Below, piece after piece: positions 1 through 7,432 of a stretch of DNA of 21,940 nt (positions are counted from its first letter, which is position 1; each line of letters begins with the position of its first letter). The stretch comes from a virus. The notes beneath the pieces were generated by a model. It was given only the letters and a program-made list of their open reading frames with translations, made no database searches and was not told the origin of the DNA. Position numbers and translations under genes: made by a program. The DNA is taken from positions 1 to 21,940 of IMG/VR virus record IMGVR_UViG_3300028536_000037; one strand, 5' to 3'.

Positions 1-150
1 TCCAAAGGCGGAAAAATTAATCAAGCGCGAGCGGCGATTGAGGCGTCTGCGGATCGGCAAGACCCGCGCGAATACATCGGCGCAATAATTCGAGGTCGCA
101 ACGACCTTGATGAGGTGGAGCAAGCAAGATTGCGAGGCGACCGATGGTAG
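1..150 (+). CDS. C-terminal end of an unrecognised phage protein (5' part outside window)
   Basis: Frame 1 is open from the first base to a TAG at 148-150 and gives 49 residues, ending RLRGDRW. The segment is polar and helical in character (QARAAIEAS, then PREYIGAII), with no motif I can assign. It sits directly before the primase/helicase, and its stop overlaps the next start (ATG at 144) by 7 bases. The two are therefore probably co-transcribed and translationally coupled, as replication accessory genes often are. It could be the tail of a helix-turn-helix or replication-initiation protein common at this position in rhizobial prophages, but that is a guess from context only. Confidence 0.55.
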   Translation, partial: SKGGKINQARAAIEASADRQDPREYIGAIIRGRNDLDEVEQARLRGDRW

Positions 151-428
151 CCAGCAAGCTAGATCGGCTCGGTATTCGGGTGCGATTTAAGTTCGGCGAG
201 CAGCGCACCCAATGCCCACAATGCAGTGCATCACGGCGTAAAAAACGGGATCGATGTTTGGCGGTGAGGATCGATGCAGACGGCGCACGTTGGAACTGTT
301 GGCACTGTGGTTGGACTGGCGGCGTCTCGGATCACGAGGACGGCCACAGCGTGGGGCGCCGAGAGATCGCTCACCGAGGAGACTTTGGCGCTGCTGGGCG
401 TCGCCTCCGGTACGGCGTTCTTTCCTGA
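144..428 (+). CDS. Zinc-ribbon N-terminal part of a T7 gp4-like DNA primase, separated from the rest by a +1 frame break
   Basis: The N-terminus carries a primase-type zinc ribbon: C24-x2-C27, a basic stretch (RRKKR), then W50-N-C52-x2-C55-G-W-TGG. In T7-type primases this ribbon reads the template recognition site for primer synthesis and is followed by a linker and a TOPRIM domain. Here the ribbon is in the frame of position 144, while the TOPRIM and helicase domains are one base further on, in the frame of 274. After residue about 61 the sequence (HRGDFGAAGRRLRYGVLS) looks like out-of-frame translation, so the true product probably leaves this frame between about 321 and 364. A GGGG run at 353-356 is a plausible indel site, since removing one G gives a continuous primase/helicase. 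A programmed +1 shift or a genuinely separate zinc-ribbon protein remain possible. Confidence 0.7.
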   Translation: MVASKLDRLGIRVRFKFGEQRTQCPQCSASRRKKRDRCLAVRIDADGARWNCWHCGWTGGVSDHEDGHSVGRREIAHRGDFGAAGRRLRYGVLS

Positions 429-1770
429 CATTGGCAAGAAAACAGAGGCGGTATTTTTCAAATATGGGACAGGTTGGAAAGCGCGGTCGATTACCGAAAA
501 AGCCTTCGTCGCGGGGGGCGGTTTCAAGCTGTCATTCTGGAACTTGGAGCGCGTCCTGCGGGCGAACCCGGCAGAGGTGTTCATCGTGGAAGGGGAGCTC
601 GACGCTTGCGCATTGGTCGAATCTGGCGTGCCTCCCGATCGCGTGCTGTCTGTGCCGAATGGAGCAAAAGCGAAACCGGCGAACGATCCGAGAGAACAGC
701 GCGGCTACGCCTATGTCGAGGAAGCTCTCAAAGCGGGCCTGAACCGTGTCAAGAAATTCATCTGGTGCGGAGACGGGGATGAGGCCGGTCATAGCTTGCG
801 GGCCGATATGGTGCGGATCCTCGGATCGGCCAAATTCTGGTACGTCGATTGGCCGGAAGGATGCAAAGACGCAAACGACATGCTTCGCGCGGACGGCGCG
901 GACGCGCTACGCGAGCTGGTTTCGGATGGCGCCTCACCATGGCCGGTCAAGGGGATTTACCGACTCCTGGAGCTTCCTGAGCCGCCAGCCATGGTTTTAT
1001 GGGGTCCCGGCTTCCCGGAATGGGAGCGCAAGGTAATGCTCGCGCCACGGACGCTGTCCGTCGTCACCGGCCATCCGGGGCATGGAAAGACGGTCCTGTG
1101 GCAGCAAATCTGGTTTCAGATCATTCGGGCCTATTCGCTCTGCGCTTGCATAGCCTCGTTCGAAACCCGAGCGAAACCCCACATTCGGCGGCAATTGCGA
1201 ACGTTGCTCAGTGGGAAACTCGAAAAGGATATGTCGCCTGAGGAGATGAAATCGGCCGATCGCTGGATCGACGATCGGTATCTATTCCTCGTCCACCCTG
1301 ACCAGCGACCGACACTCGAATGGTTCCTGGACATGGCTGAGATCGCCGTGGTGCGGCATGGGGCACGCATCGTTCAGGTCGATCCGTGGAATAGGTTGGA
1401 GGCCGCGCGCACCAGGGACGAGAGCGAAACCGAATACATCGGCCGGTGCCTTCGGGCTTTGCACGTATTTGCGCACGACATGAATTGCCACGTCCAGGTC
1501 GTCGCCCATCCCGCGAAGATGGACAGCTTGCGACGCGGCAAGGCGCCCTCGCTAGAGGACGTGAGCGGGTCCAAGAATTGGGAAAACATGGTCGACCAAG
1601 GCTTTGTGGTTCACCGGCCAGAGATCTTCGACGGTACCAATCGGCGCACTGAAGCCGAGCTTTACCATCGCAAAGCGCGGTTCGAAGAACTCGGATATCC
1701 CTGCAAACTCGCCCTGAATTATCAAGTTAATACAGGACGATATATATCAACGGATTACGAAAGAGCTTAG
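274..1770 (+). CDS. TOPRIM primase / DnaB-type replicative helicase (T7 gp4-like)
   Basis: This 498-residue product has a TOPRIM domain (EGELDAC at 106-112, GDGDEAG at 166-172, KDANDML at 198-204) and a RecA-like helicase domain with Walker A GHPGHGKT (266-273), a Walker B-like IVQVD (366-370), the sensor region VVAHPAK (409-415) and SGSKNWENMVD (431-441). Proteins of this build unwind DNA ahead of the phage fork and lay down primers. The zinc ribbon needed for template-specific priming is in the overlapping upstream frame. The frame is open back to 268 (TGA at 265-267), so ATG 274 lies inside the zinc-ribbon coding sequence and the first 25-30 residues are probably not native unless this is an internal start like the T7 gp4B one. 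A GAGGA just before ATG 274 makes internal initiation conceivable. The gene is followed at two bases by the putative regulator. Confidence 0.9.
   Translation: MQTAHVGTVGTVVGLAASRITRTATAWGAERSLTEETLALLGVASGTAFFPDIGKKTEAVFFKYGTGWKARSITEKAFVAGGGFKLSFWNLERVLRANPAEVFIVEGELDACALVESGVPPDRVLSVPNGAKAKPANDPREQRGYAYVEEALKAGLNRVKKFIWCGDGDEAGHSLRADMVRILGSAKFWYVDWPEGCKDANDMLRADGADALRELVSDGASPWPVKGIYRLLELPEPPAMVLWGPGFPEWERKVMLAPRTLSVVTGHPGHGKTVLWQQIWFQIIRAYSLCACIASFETRAKPHIRRQLRTLLSGKLEKDMSPEEMKSADRWIDDRYLFLVHPDQRPTLEWFLDMAEIAVVRHGARIVQVDPWNRLEAARTRDESETEYIGRCLRALHVFAHDMNCHVQVVAHPAKMDSLRRGKAPSLEDVSGSKNWENMVDQGFVVHRPEIFDGTNRRTEAELYHRKARFEELGYPCKLALNYQVNTGRYISTDYERA
1719..1746 (+). promoter_or_regulatory. Possible promoter inside the 3' end of the helicase gene
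   Basis: TTATCA (1719-1724) and TATATA (1741-1746) are separated by 16 bases, in an AT-rich patch unusual for this GC-rich window. A transcript would start near 1753, shortly before the regulator gene at 1773. The -10 lies within the palindrome GATATATATC (1739-1748). This is a consensus match by eye only; the AT-richness may simply reflect codon choice. Confidence 0.25.
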
Positions 1771-1772
1771 CC

Positions 1773-2303
1773 ATGCTAGGGGCAACAGGAATGGCGAAAC
1801 GCAGACACCGCGAGCCGGTCGACGTCCAGGAACGCGCCCGGCCCACGCCCGAGCGGTTGCGCCATGCCAGCGGCGACTGGGACCGGGGAGACACCGGGCA
1901 GATCACGCTGCGTGATGCCCCGCTGGAGCGCGCCTGGGGTAGAGGCGTCATCACCGCGGAGCAATACGCCGCCGGCATGAAGTTCAGGCACCACTGGTGG
2001 CACGCAGGGCTTGGGGAGGCGATCGGCTCGGTCGATCTCAATCGTATCCTGGCATCGGACGTGACCAGCTTCTCGGGAATGGCAAAGACCGAGGCGCAGG
2101 TTTTCCACAGGCAGCAGTATCGGGCGGCGGTCAAGGCGACGGGAACGATCGGTGCCAAGGTATTGGACGCCATCATCTGCCAGGAAGCGCCTCTGGAGCA
2201 GGTAGGCTATGCGCTGGGCTGGGGTTCCATGCCGCAAGCTATTAGTGCGGCCGCCGAAAGGCTCAAAGTGGCCCTCGACCGGTTGAATGACCTGTGGAGA
2301 TAA
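1773..2303 (+). CDS. Putative DNA-binding regulator, DUF6456-like; candidate late-gene activator or antiterminator
   Basis: This is a 176-residue basic protein. The mid region (WGRGVITAEQYAAGMKF, then a HHWWHAGL stretch) and the C-terminal segment APLEQVGYALGW followed by a predicted recognition-type helix (AAERLKVALDRLND) match the pattern I know from DUF6456 proteins of rhizobial prophages and regulators. Similarity is recalled from memory, not searched. The C-terminal third resembles a helix-turn-helix. Two starts are possible: ATG 1773, two bases after the helicase stop, or ATG 1791, preceded by AGGA and giving MAKRRHREP. Its place between the replication genes and a leader with a dyad and a strong terminator, just ahead of the packaging genes, is where lambdoid phages carry their Q antiterminator. 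A late regulator role is inference from position. Confidence 0.75.
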   Translation: MLGATGMAKRRHREPVDVQERARPTPERLRHASGDWDRGDTGQITLRDAPLERAWGRGVITAEQYAAGMKFRHHWWHAGLGEAIGSVDLNRILASDVTSFSGMAKTEAQVFHRQQYRAAVKATGTIGAKVLDAIICQEAPLEQVGYALGWGSMPQAISAAAERLKVALDRLNDLWR

Positions 2304-2318
2304 TTCTTTCATCCTCTT

Positions 2319-2340
2319 GCATTGACTTTAAGTTCAATGC
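2319..2340. promoter_or_regulatory. 22-bp dyad, operator-like
   Basis: GCATTGA and TCAATGC form perfect 7-base inverted repeats separated by 8 bases that include TTAA. The left arm contains TTGACT (2322-2327), which resembles a -35 box, but no good -10 lies 16-18 bases downstream. TAGAAT at 2359-2364 is a good -10 hexamer but too far from it. The site lies in the gap just after the putative regulator gene, so it is a natural candidate for its binding site. As RNA it could also form a small hairpin, without a U-tract. Confidence 0.45.
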
Positions 2341-2366
2341 TACGAATCAGTCACGAGCTAGAATTG

Positions 2367-2400
2367 CGCCGGGAGCAGGAAACTGCGGCCCGGCGTTTTG
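2367..2400 (+). terminator. Strong intrinsic terminator in the late leader
   Basis: The outer stem CGCCGGG (2367-2373) pairs perfectly with CCCGGCG (2389-2395). Inside it GCAG (2375-2378) pairs with CTGC (2383-2386) around a GAAA tetraloop, and TTTTGCGTTT follows. It separates the regulator gene from the late genes. It could end early transcription, or act as a conditional terminator in a late leader. Confidence 0.75.
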
Positions 2401-2431
2401 CGTTTCTGGCGCACGTTTCACGGGGAACCGT

Positions 2432-2659
2432 ATGAGCTTTTCCGCGCTCCATGAAGTATTTAGCCAAGCCGCCAGCACCGAGCTGAAGCTCGATCCCGGC
2501 TCCATGGTCCGCAAGTTCTCCTCGGGAGCGGTTGATCGGCTCATCGCTAGTGGCTCCGAGGAGATCAAGCGCGCGCTCCGGGCAGGTGACAACGACCACG
2601 TGGCCATCCTGATCGGCCGCAACGTCGGCTACCGGATATTCCAGCGGCTGACCACATGA
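2432..2659 (+). CDS. Small hypothetical phage protein, first ORF of the late region
   Basis: ATG 2432, preceded by GGGGAACC, gives 75 residues beginning MSFSALHEVF. The frame is open further upstream to 2294, but that extension runs through the terminator hairpin and has no protein-like character, so the later start is chosen. The product is soluble and amphipathic, ending IGRNVGYRIFQRLTT; I recognise no family. Its TGA overlaps the ATG of the next micro-ORF in an ATGA arrangement. It is placed just ahead of the terminase genes. Confidence 0.6.
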   Translation: MSFSALHEVFSQAASTELKLDPGSMVRKFSSGAVDRLIASGSEEIKRALRAGDNDHVAILIGRNVGYRIFQRLTT

Positions 2660-2718
2660 CCTGGACCAAGATCATCACCCACCGCGGCAAGCACATGTAC
2701 GTCTCCACCGGTGGCTGA
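2656..2718 (+). CDS. 20-residue micro-ORF coupled to the preceding gene
   Basis: ATG 2656 overlaps the preceding stop as ATGA and runs to TGA 2716-2718, giving a 20-residue peptide starting MTWTKIITHRG. It is basic and has no recognisable motif. The stop-start overlap suggests reinitiation by the same ribosomes, but a chance ORF of this size is quite possible. Confidence 0.3.
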   Translation: MTWTKIITHRGKHMYVSTGG

Positions 2719-2737
2719 AAACCGAAGGTAAGGCCTC

Positions 2738-2950
2738 ATGATGTTTATGGGAAAACAGGTCGTTTGCGCGCCGATACCTCCGAAGTGGGGAAGATTCGGG
2801 CCGAACCAGATTTTCGCCTCTGGCGAAGACCTGCAGATGATGGCCACCATCGCGGCCGGCCCTCGCACCGAGGGCGAGAAAAAATGGCTACACGACCTGA
2901 TGCATGAAATGCACGAGTACGAATTGAGCCATGGCCGGCCGTCCCTCTGA
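2738..2950 (+). CDS. Small hypothetical protein before the terminase
   Basis: ATG 2738 (a second ATG lies at 2741) is preceded by AAGGTAAGG at a good distance. The 70-residue product begins MMFMGKQVV and has a charged helical C-terminus (EKKWLHDLMHEMHEYELSHG). The 3' end overlaps the terminase small subunit gene by 20 bases, typical of the tight packing of phage late genes. No family is recognised. Confidence 0.6.
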   Translation: MMFMGKQVVCAPIPPKWGRFGPNQIFASGEDLQMMATIAAGPRTEGEKKWLHDLMHEMHEYELSHGRPSL

Positions 2951-3413
2951 TTTCACCCAAGAGACCGCGGACCTCATCTGCGCTCGAATGGCGGATGGGC
3001 AGTCGTTGCGTGAAATCTGCCGTGATGACGCCATGCCTGGACAGCGCACAGTTTTCCAGTGGCTTCAAAAGCATGCGGAATTTGCGCAGCAATACGCACG
3101 GGCTCGTGAGCAACTACTGGAACACTGGGCCGACGAGATTGTCGAAATTGCCGACGACGGCACCAACGATTGGATTGAGCGCGAGCGGTCAGACGGATCG
3201 AGGTCCACAACCGTGGACGCCGATCATATCAACCGGTCGCGGCTTCGGATCGATACCCGTAAGTGGCTGATGTCCAAGCTGGGGCCGAAGAAGTACGGCG
3301 ACAAGCTTGTGCACGCTGGCGACGCCGAGAACCCTGTGGTCATCCGAAAGATTGAACGTGTCATCGTCAACGCTGAAAATACCGACGGCGAGAGTGTTCC
3401 GCCCACTTCTTGA
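2931..3413 (+). CDS. terS: Terminase small subunit
   Basis: The 160-residue protein begins MAGRPSDFTQE and has an N-terminal helix-turn-helix segment (SLREICRDDAMPGQRTVFQW, about residues 25-44). A middle part contains DEIVEIADDGTNDW and a C-terminal part contains RLRIDTRKWLMSKLGPKKYG. This is the familiar layout of phage small terminase proteins, which recognise the packaging site on phage DNA and bring in the large subunit. The large terminase gene overlaps its 3' end. ATG 2931 is the natural start, matching the usual MxGRPS beginning of the family. Confidence 0.88.
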   Translation: MAGRPSDFTQETADLICARMADGQSLREICRDDAMPGQRTVFQWLQKHAEFAQQYARAREQLLEHWADEIVEIADDGTNDWIERERSDGSRSTTVDADHINRSRLRIDTRKWLMSKLGPKKYGDKLVHAGDAENPVVIRKIERVIVNAENTDGESVPPTS

Positions 3414-4650
3414 GCCGATGCGCTACAAAGGCGCGTTTGGCGGGCGCGGATCGGGAAAGTCGCATTTCTTTGCGGAATTGCTGGTGGAGAGCTGCTTGCG
3501 TGATCTCGGTATGCGGGCTGTCTGCATTCGCGAGTACCAGAAGTCGTTGGCGCAATCGAGCAAGCACCTGATCGAGACGAAGATCGAGCAGCTTGGCGTG
3601 GGACGAGACTTCAACGTCACGAAGGACAATATCGGCACGCCTGGTGGCGGCGTGATCCTCTTCCAGGGCATGCAAGACCACACAGCGGAGACCATAAAGT
3701 CGCTGGAGGGTTGTCGCATTGCCTGGATCGAGGAGGCTCAGACGCTCAGCGCCCGCAGCTTGGCAATGCTGCGGCCGACGATCCGCGCCGACGAAAGCGA
3801 AATCTGGGCCAGCTGGAATCCGCGGCGCAAGTCTGACGCGATCGACGAATTCCTACGGACGCTGAGGCCAGATAGCGCCGTCGTCGTCGAGGCCAATTGG
3901 CGTGACAATCCTTGGTTCCCCAAGGTGCTCGAGGAGGAGCGAAAGCTTGATCTGGAGAAATATCCGGATCGTTACGAGCACATCTGGGAAGGCGACTACG
4001 CCAAAGCATTCGAGGGAGCCTACTTCGCCAAGGGCCTTGCGGAAGCCAAGGCGCAAGGCAGGATAGGCCGTGTGTCGGCTGACCCGCTGCTCCCACTGCG
4101 GGCGTTTTTTGATTTGGGCGGCTCTGGTGCTCAGGCCGATGCCATGTCGATCTGGATTGTGCAGTTCGTCGGGCAGGAAATCAGGGTGCTCGATTATCTC
4201 GAAGGTGTCGGGCAGGTCTTGGCCTACTACGTGAGCGAGCTTCGTACGCGGGGATATGCAAAAGCGGTCTGTGTTCTGCCGCATGATGGCGTGAACGAGA
4301 ACAACATCACCGGCAAGCGCTACGAGGATCATCTCCGCGACGCTGAGTTTGAGGTTGATGTCGTCAAGAACCAGGGCAGGGGCGCCTCGGCCATGCGGAT
4401 CGAGGCCGTGCGGCGCATTTTCCCGAAGTGCTGGTTCAGCGATAAGACGACCGAGGCCGGCCGTGATGCACTTGGCTACTACCACGAACGCAAGGATGAG
4501 ACGCGCAACGTTGGCCTTGGTCCTGAGCATGACTGGTCGTCTCATGCATCGGACGCTTTCGGCCTGATGGCGATTGCGTATGAGCAACCGCAGGTCAACC
4601 GCGAAGAGCGTCGGCGCCGGGTTGCGCACGGCGGTTGGATGGGAGCCTGA
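3358..4650 (+). CDS. terL: Terminase large subunit (ATPase/nuclease packaging motor)
   Basis: With the GTG start at 3358 the protein has 430 residues. Walker A GGRGSGKS is at 28-35, Walker B IAWIEEA at 121-127 and a coupling motif SWNP at 152-155. The C-terminal RNase H-like nuclease domain begins at FFDLGG (first Asp about 252) and ends with DWSSHASDAFG. It drives DNA into the prohead and cuts the concatemer. The frame is open upstream to an ATG at 3307 (447 residues), but those extra residues are not family-like. Homologues normally begin shortly before the VFRPLLEPMRYKGAFGGRGSGKS stretch. GTG 3358 has AAAGA six bases upstream; TTG 3352 is an alternative. It overlaps terS by 56 bases. Confidence 0.93.
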   Translation: MSSSTLKIPTARVFRPLLEPMRYKGAFGGRGSGKSHFFAELLVESCLRDLGMRAVCIREYQKSLAQSSKHLIETKIEQLGVGRDFNVTKDNIGTPGGGVILFQGMQDHTAETIKSLEGCRIAWIEEAQTLSARSLAMLRPTIRADESEIWASWNPRRKSDAIDEFLRTLRPDSAVVVEANWRDNPWFPKVLEEERKLDLEKYPDRYEHIWEGDYAKAFEGAYFAKGLAEAKAQGRIGRVSADPLLPLRAFFDLGGSGAQADAMSIWIVQFVGQEIRVLDYLEGVGQVLAYYVSELRTRGYAKAVCVLPHDGVNENNITGKRYEDHLRDAEFEVDVVKNQGRGASAMRIEAVRRIFPKCWFSDKTTEAGRDALGYYHERKDETRNVGLGPEHDWSSHASDAFGLMAIAYEQPQVNREERRRRVAHGGWMGA

Positions 4651-4651
4651 G

Positions 4652-4888
4652 ATGCAGAAAACCGGAGCCCAAGTCGCCGAGCGCGATGCCCATATGCAAA
4701 ACGCGGCGGACTACGCGGTGCAGGTCTGCGATGCAGCTGAATTGCGCGGGCTCACAGGCTATCAGGTTGCGGTTTCTTTCGCCTCTGTGCTCGCCGCTCG
4801 CAATCCCACGCTTGCCGGCAAGGTTCTGGTCGCCGTGATGGATGCCATCCAGCGACAGCCGATCACCAACATTGCCAAGGTCAACTGA
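4652..4888 (+). CDS. Small hypothetical protein between terminase and portal
   Basis: ATG 4652 lies one base after the terL stop, with GGGAG seven bases upstream. The frame extends upstream to 4574 inside terL, but the Shine-Dalgarno sequence decides for 4652. The 78-residue product begins MQKTGAQVAE, is alanine-rich and mostly helical, with a mildly hydrophobic middle (GYQVAVSFASVLAARNP). I do not recognise a family. Confidence 0.65.
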   Translation: MQKTGAQVAERDAHMQNAADYAVQVCDAAELRGLTGYQVAVSFASVLAARNPTLAGKVLVAVMDAIQRQPITNIAKVN

Positions 4889-4889
4889 G

Positions 4890-5096
4890 ATGGCAAAACT
4901 CACAGCAGGCCAGCGCAAGAAACTTCCGGCCAGCATATTCGGCTTGCCGGGCAAGCGAGCCTATCCCATGCCAAATCGCACTCACGCGGCGAATGCCAAG
5001 AGCCGTGCATCCGAAGAACTGTCCGCCGGCAACCTGACCCAATCCGAGCACGACGCCATCGTACGTAAGGCTGACCGGATCCTGTACGGGCCCTGA
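4890..5096 (+). CDS. Small conserved phage protein of the MAKLTAxxRxxLP type
   Basis: The 68-residue protein begins MAKLTAGQRKKLPASIFGLP, continues with RAYPMPNRTHAANAKSRA and ends in a basic helix (EHDAIVRKADRILYG). The same N-terminal pattern recurs in small proteins beside portal or head genes of many phages of Proteobacteria (DUF6582-like, from memory). Its role is unknown; the high charge would suit a nucleic-acid or capsid contact. The start at 4890 is one base after the preceding stop, and its TGA overlaps the portal ATG (TGATG). Confidence 0.7.
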   Translation: MAKLTAGQRKKLPASIFGLPGKRAYPMPNRTHAANAKSRASEELSAGNLTQSEHDAIVRKADRILYGP

Positions 5097-7432
5097 TGGC
5101 GAAGAACCGCAAGCGCCAACCGCAGGCAGACGAGCCAGCGGACAGCGAAGCTGCGCCCGAGGAGGACAAGAAGGCCACGGCCGACACTGCCGACGACGAC
5201 ATGCACGCCGAGGCCATCAAGCGCTACGAGCGCGGGTGGGAACGCGACCGCAAGAACATGGAGCGGGCGTACGAGGATTTGCGCTTCCTCGCCGAGGAGG
5301 GGCAATGGGAAGACCGGGCCCGCCGGGAGCGCGAGGCTGAGGGTCGCCCGATCCTGACGGTCAACAAGTGCCCGCAGTTCGTGCGCCAGGTCACCGGCGA
5401 CATGCGGCAGATGCGACCGGCAATCAAGGTCGTGCCGGTCGACGATGCCGCCAGCCAGCAAGTGGCGGACAAAATACTCCCGGGCATGATCCGCTATATC
5501 GAGCGGCGCTCGGATGCGGCGGCGGCATATTTCAATGCGGCCGATAGCCAGGTCGGCGCCGGAATCGGTCATTGGCGGGTCCTGCGGGAGTACGCCAGCA
5601 ACACGACGTTCAACCAGGAGCTTCGCATCGCGCCGATCGAGGATGGCGTAGCTGTGGTCTGGGACCCGGATTCGATCCTACCAACCCGCGATGATGCGAT
5701 GTGGTGCTTCGTCCCGGTCGACATGAGCCGAGCGGCGTTCGAGGAGAAATATCCCGACAAGAGCGGCGATGCGCTGCCGAGCGTGCCGGCGCTGTTCCAT
5801 TCGTGGTTCACCGAGGATCATGTTCGGATCGCGGAATATTTCTACAAGGAGGCCGAGAAGCATACGCTGGCGATGCTCCCCGACGGATCGATTGTCGATA
5901 TCACGGATATGGAGCCCGGCGACCCGCAACTCCTCGACGTCATGATCCAACAACCCGACATCGAGGAGCGAGACGGCTTCTGTGTCTATCGGTGCGTGAT
6001 CTCAGCCAGCGATGTGATCGAGGAGCCAGAGAAAGAGCCCGGCGCGTTCATCCCGATCGTTCCTCTACTCGGCGAAGAGATCAAGATCGGCCGTGAGGTC
6101 ATCCGCCGCGGTGTGGTGCGGGCGCTCAAGGACGTGCAGCGGCTGTACAACTATGCGATATCGGCCGATGCCGAGGTTGTCGCGCTGCAGCCGAAGGCGC
6201 CTTACAAAGGCACGCGCAAGAACTTCGAGAAATATCAGGATCAGTGGGAGACAGCCAACAGCAGGAATTGGCCGTATCTCGAATATGAGCCTGATCCCAC
6301 GAATGGCGGGGCTGCTCCACAGCGGGAACCACCCCCGCTTGCGTCATCCGGCATCAAGGACTTGCTTGCTGTTTCATCGGCCGACATGAGCGCGGTGACT
6401 GGCATCTATCCGTCATCGCTCGGCCAGGCCTCGAACGAAACCAGCGGCAAGGCCATCATGGCCCGCCAGCGGGAAGGGGACACTGGAACCTACGTCTATG
6501 TCGATAACTTCGGCCGCGCTATCCGACGCACCGCGCAAATCCTGATCGACCTGATTTCGCACGTCTACGACACCGAGCGCACGATCCACATCGTCGGCGA
6601 GGACGGCAAAGTCGACATCATGAAGATCAACCAGGCGCAGCTGGACCCGAACGGGGATGGCATTGCTACAAACGTTCTCAACGATGTGACGATCGGCGCC
6701 TATGAGGTCGCGGTCGAGATGGGCCCGAGCTATTCGACCAAACGCGAGGAGGCCCGCGACGGCATGCAGGCGCTGATGCAATCGCTCGGCCCGCAGTCTG
6801 CGCTGATGTTCTCGGACCTGTTCGTGAAGTCGCAAGACTTCCCCTTGGCCGACAAGATCGCCAAGCGTGCGCAGCTATTGTTGCCTCCGCAAATCCAGCA
6901 GATGGAGGCCCAGGAGGCCGGCGAGCCGCCACCTCCGCAGATGCCGCCGCCACCTCCCACGCCTGAGCAACAGGCCGAGATGGCGAAGATGCAGCAGGAG
7001 GGCCAATTCAATCAAGCCCGACTGCAAATTGATAGCCGCAAGATCGACGCCGAGATGGCGAAGGTGAATGCCGAGCTTGAGAAGGCCCGCCTGGACCATA
7101 CGGCCACGATGGCCGGACATGCTGTGTCGGCCAGAGCGGCCGAGATGGGCGCGCAGGCCGCACAAACTCCACAGGAGCCCGCGCAGGACCCGCGCGTTGA
7201 CGAATTGGCCCAGGCCGTCATGCAGCTACGCGACATCGTTGTCGCACTGGCGCAGGCTGTACAGGGCAATGGAGGGCCACCGCCTGATGCTGGACCAAAT
7301 CCTATTCCATTTGGGATGACGCCACCGCCTGGAGCGCCGCCCGGTCCCGGGCCCCAATCGCCGATGCCCCCAGCCCCGCCGCCGAGCGGGGTTTTTGCTG
7401 CGCCTGTACCGCAAGGAGCCCTGATCCGATGA
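5096..7432 (+). CDS. Portal protein, P22 gp1-like
   Basis: The 778-residue protein is slightly longer than P22 gp1 (725). It has an acidic, probably disordered N-terminus, then the portal core with WEDRARREREAEGRPILTVNKC (about residues 71-92), the MRQMRP and VWDPDS segments, and a conserved SSLGQASNETSGKAI region. The C-terminal part holds a long helical stretch (from about 620) flanked by proline-rich runs. Twelve copies form the ring at the capsid vertex through which DNA enters and leaves. In P22 the C-terminal helices build the barrel inside the head, and the helical segment here is probably the counterpart. ATG 5096 overlaps the preceding stop, and the gene's own stop overlaps the next start (ATGA). 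Confidence 0.93.
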   Translation: MAKNRKRQPQADEPADSEAAPEEDKKATADTADDDMHAEAIKRYERGWERDRKNMERAYEDLRFLAEEGQWEDRARREREAEGRPILTVNKCPQFVRQVTGDMRQMRPAIKVVPVDDAASQQVADKILPGMIRYIERRSDAAAAYFNAADSQVGAGIGHWRVLREYASNTTFNQELRIAPIEDGVAVVWDPDSILPTRDDAMWCFVPVDMSRAAFEEKYPDKSGDALPSVPALFHSWFTEDHVRIAEYFYKEAEKHTLAMLPDGSIVDITDMEPGDPQLLDVMIQQPDIEERDGFCVYRCVISASDVIEEPEKEPGAFIPIVPLLGEEIKIGREVIRRGVVRALKDVQRLYNYAISADAEVVALQPKAPYKGTRKNFEKYQDQWETANSRNWPYLEYEPDPTNGGAAPQREPPPLASSGIKDLLAVSSADMSAVTGIYPSSLGQASNETSGKAIMARQREGDTGTYVYVDNFGRAIRRTAQILIDLISHVYDTERTIHIVGEDGKVDIMKINQAQLDPNGDGIATNVLNDVTIGAYEVAVEMGPSYSTKREEARDGMQALMQSLGPQSALMFSDLFVKSQDFPLADKIAKRAQLLLPPQIQQMEAQEAGEPPPPQMPPPPPTPEQQAEMAKMQQEGQFNQARLQIDSRKIDAEMAKVNAELEKARLDHTATMAGHAVSARAAEMGAQAAQTPQEPAQDPRVDELAQAVMQLRDIVVALAQAVQGNGGPPPDAGPNPIPFGMTPPPGAPPGPGPQSPMPPAPPPSGVFAAPVPQGALIR

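Noticed and set aside
3853-4629. 258-residue minus-strand open frame inside terL
   Set aside because: It lies entirely antisense to the conserved terminase nuclease domain and shows no recognisable features.
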